Source: Kiritimatiellia bacterium (lineage in GTDB: Bacteria; Verrucomicrobiota; Kiritimatiellia; CAIQIC01; Lenti-01). Taken from it: a DNA stretch of 7,747 nucleotides. The notes below the pieces were generated by a model. The model was not told the origin of the DNA and did not search any database. It saw only the letters and a program-made list of their open reading frames with translations. Made by a program: the position numbers and the translations under genes. Below, piece by piece: positions 7,685-7,747 of the stretch. Location of the stretch: NCBI GenBank assembly GCA_018432565.1, contig JAHDSS010000185.1:1-7747 (forward strand). Direction: 5' to 3'. Numbering within the stretch: the first letter of the stretch is position 1; each line of letters starts with the position of its first letter.

Positions 7685-7747
7685 CTACCGCTTGCGCGGC
7701 TGGCGGGCGGCGGCGCCCATCAGGGCATAGACGAGCCGGGCGGCGGC
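7685..7747 (-). CDS. Possible 3' end of a converging gene, unidentified
   Basis: On the minus strand the frame starting at the right edge is open for 20 codons and stops at TAG (7685-7687 on the plus strand), reading AAARLVYALMGAAARQPRKR. The basic end after a short hydrophobic stretch is plausible for a gene terminus, but such a short frame in GC-rich DNA could be chance. It would converge with asd with only 11 bases between the stops and no evident shared terminator. I do not recognise a family. Confidence 0.35.
   Translation of the reverse strand, partial: AAARLVYALMGAAARQPRKR

Overview
The window is GC-rich bacterial DNA from an ordinary, gene-dense chromosome. The H-X9-DG prepilin-like protein at the left edge is a family greatly expanded in the PVC superphylum. 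Together with the style of NusA and IF2 it suggests a Kiritimatiellota/Lentisphaerota/Verrucomicrobiota-type organism, with Planctomycetes as an alternative. This is inference from family knowledge; no search was run.

Layout: (1) 2-460, the 3' end of a prepilin-like H-X9-DG protein gene. (2) 461-712, a 252-base spacer with two A+T-rich patches, a candidate promoter and a structured nusA leader: a 5' hairpin, a terminator-like hairpin and a hairpin pairing with the nusA Shine-Dalgarno. (3) 713-5326, a compact translation/transcription operon nusA-infB-rbfA-truB. nusA and infB share ATGA; infB-rbfA and rbfA-truB are separated by 21 and 4 bases. rimP, which usually precedes nusA, is not here. 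(4) 5327-5473, a regulatory gap with a perfect 20-bp palindrome over the -35 of a plausible promoter. (5) 5474-6553, a LeuB-type decarboxylating dehydrogenase whose cofactor loop looks NADP-like. (6) 6560-6636, an imperfect 33-base inverted repeat built from CACAGAG heptamers. (7) 6654-7673, aspartate-semialdehyde dehydrogenase. (8) 7685-7747, a possible 3' end of a converging minus-strand gene.

The operon products act together in gene expression: NusA in pausing, termination and antitermination; IF2 in initiator tRNA loading and subunit joining; RbfA in 30S maturation; TruB in tRNA pseudouridine-55 formation. The two metabolic genes belong to leucine biosynthesis and the aspartate family pathway (lysine, methionine, threonine, diaminopimelate). 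I see no sign of a new multi-gene system. The points most worth following are the layered nusA leader, the palindrome before leuB, the CACAGAG inverted repeat, the LeuB cofactor loop, the short TruB and the in-frame repeat in the IF2 linker.
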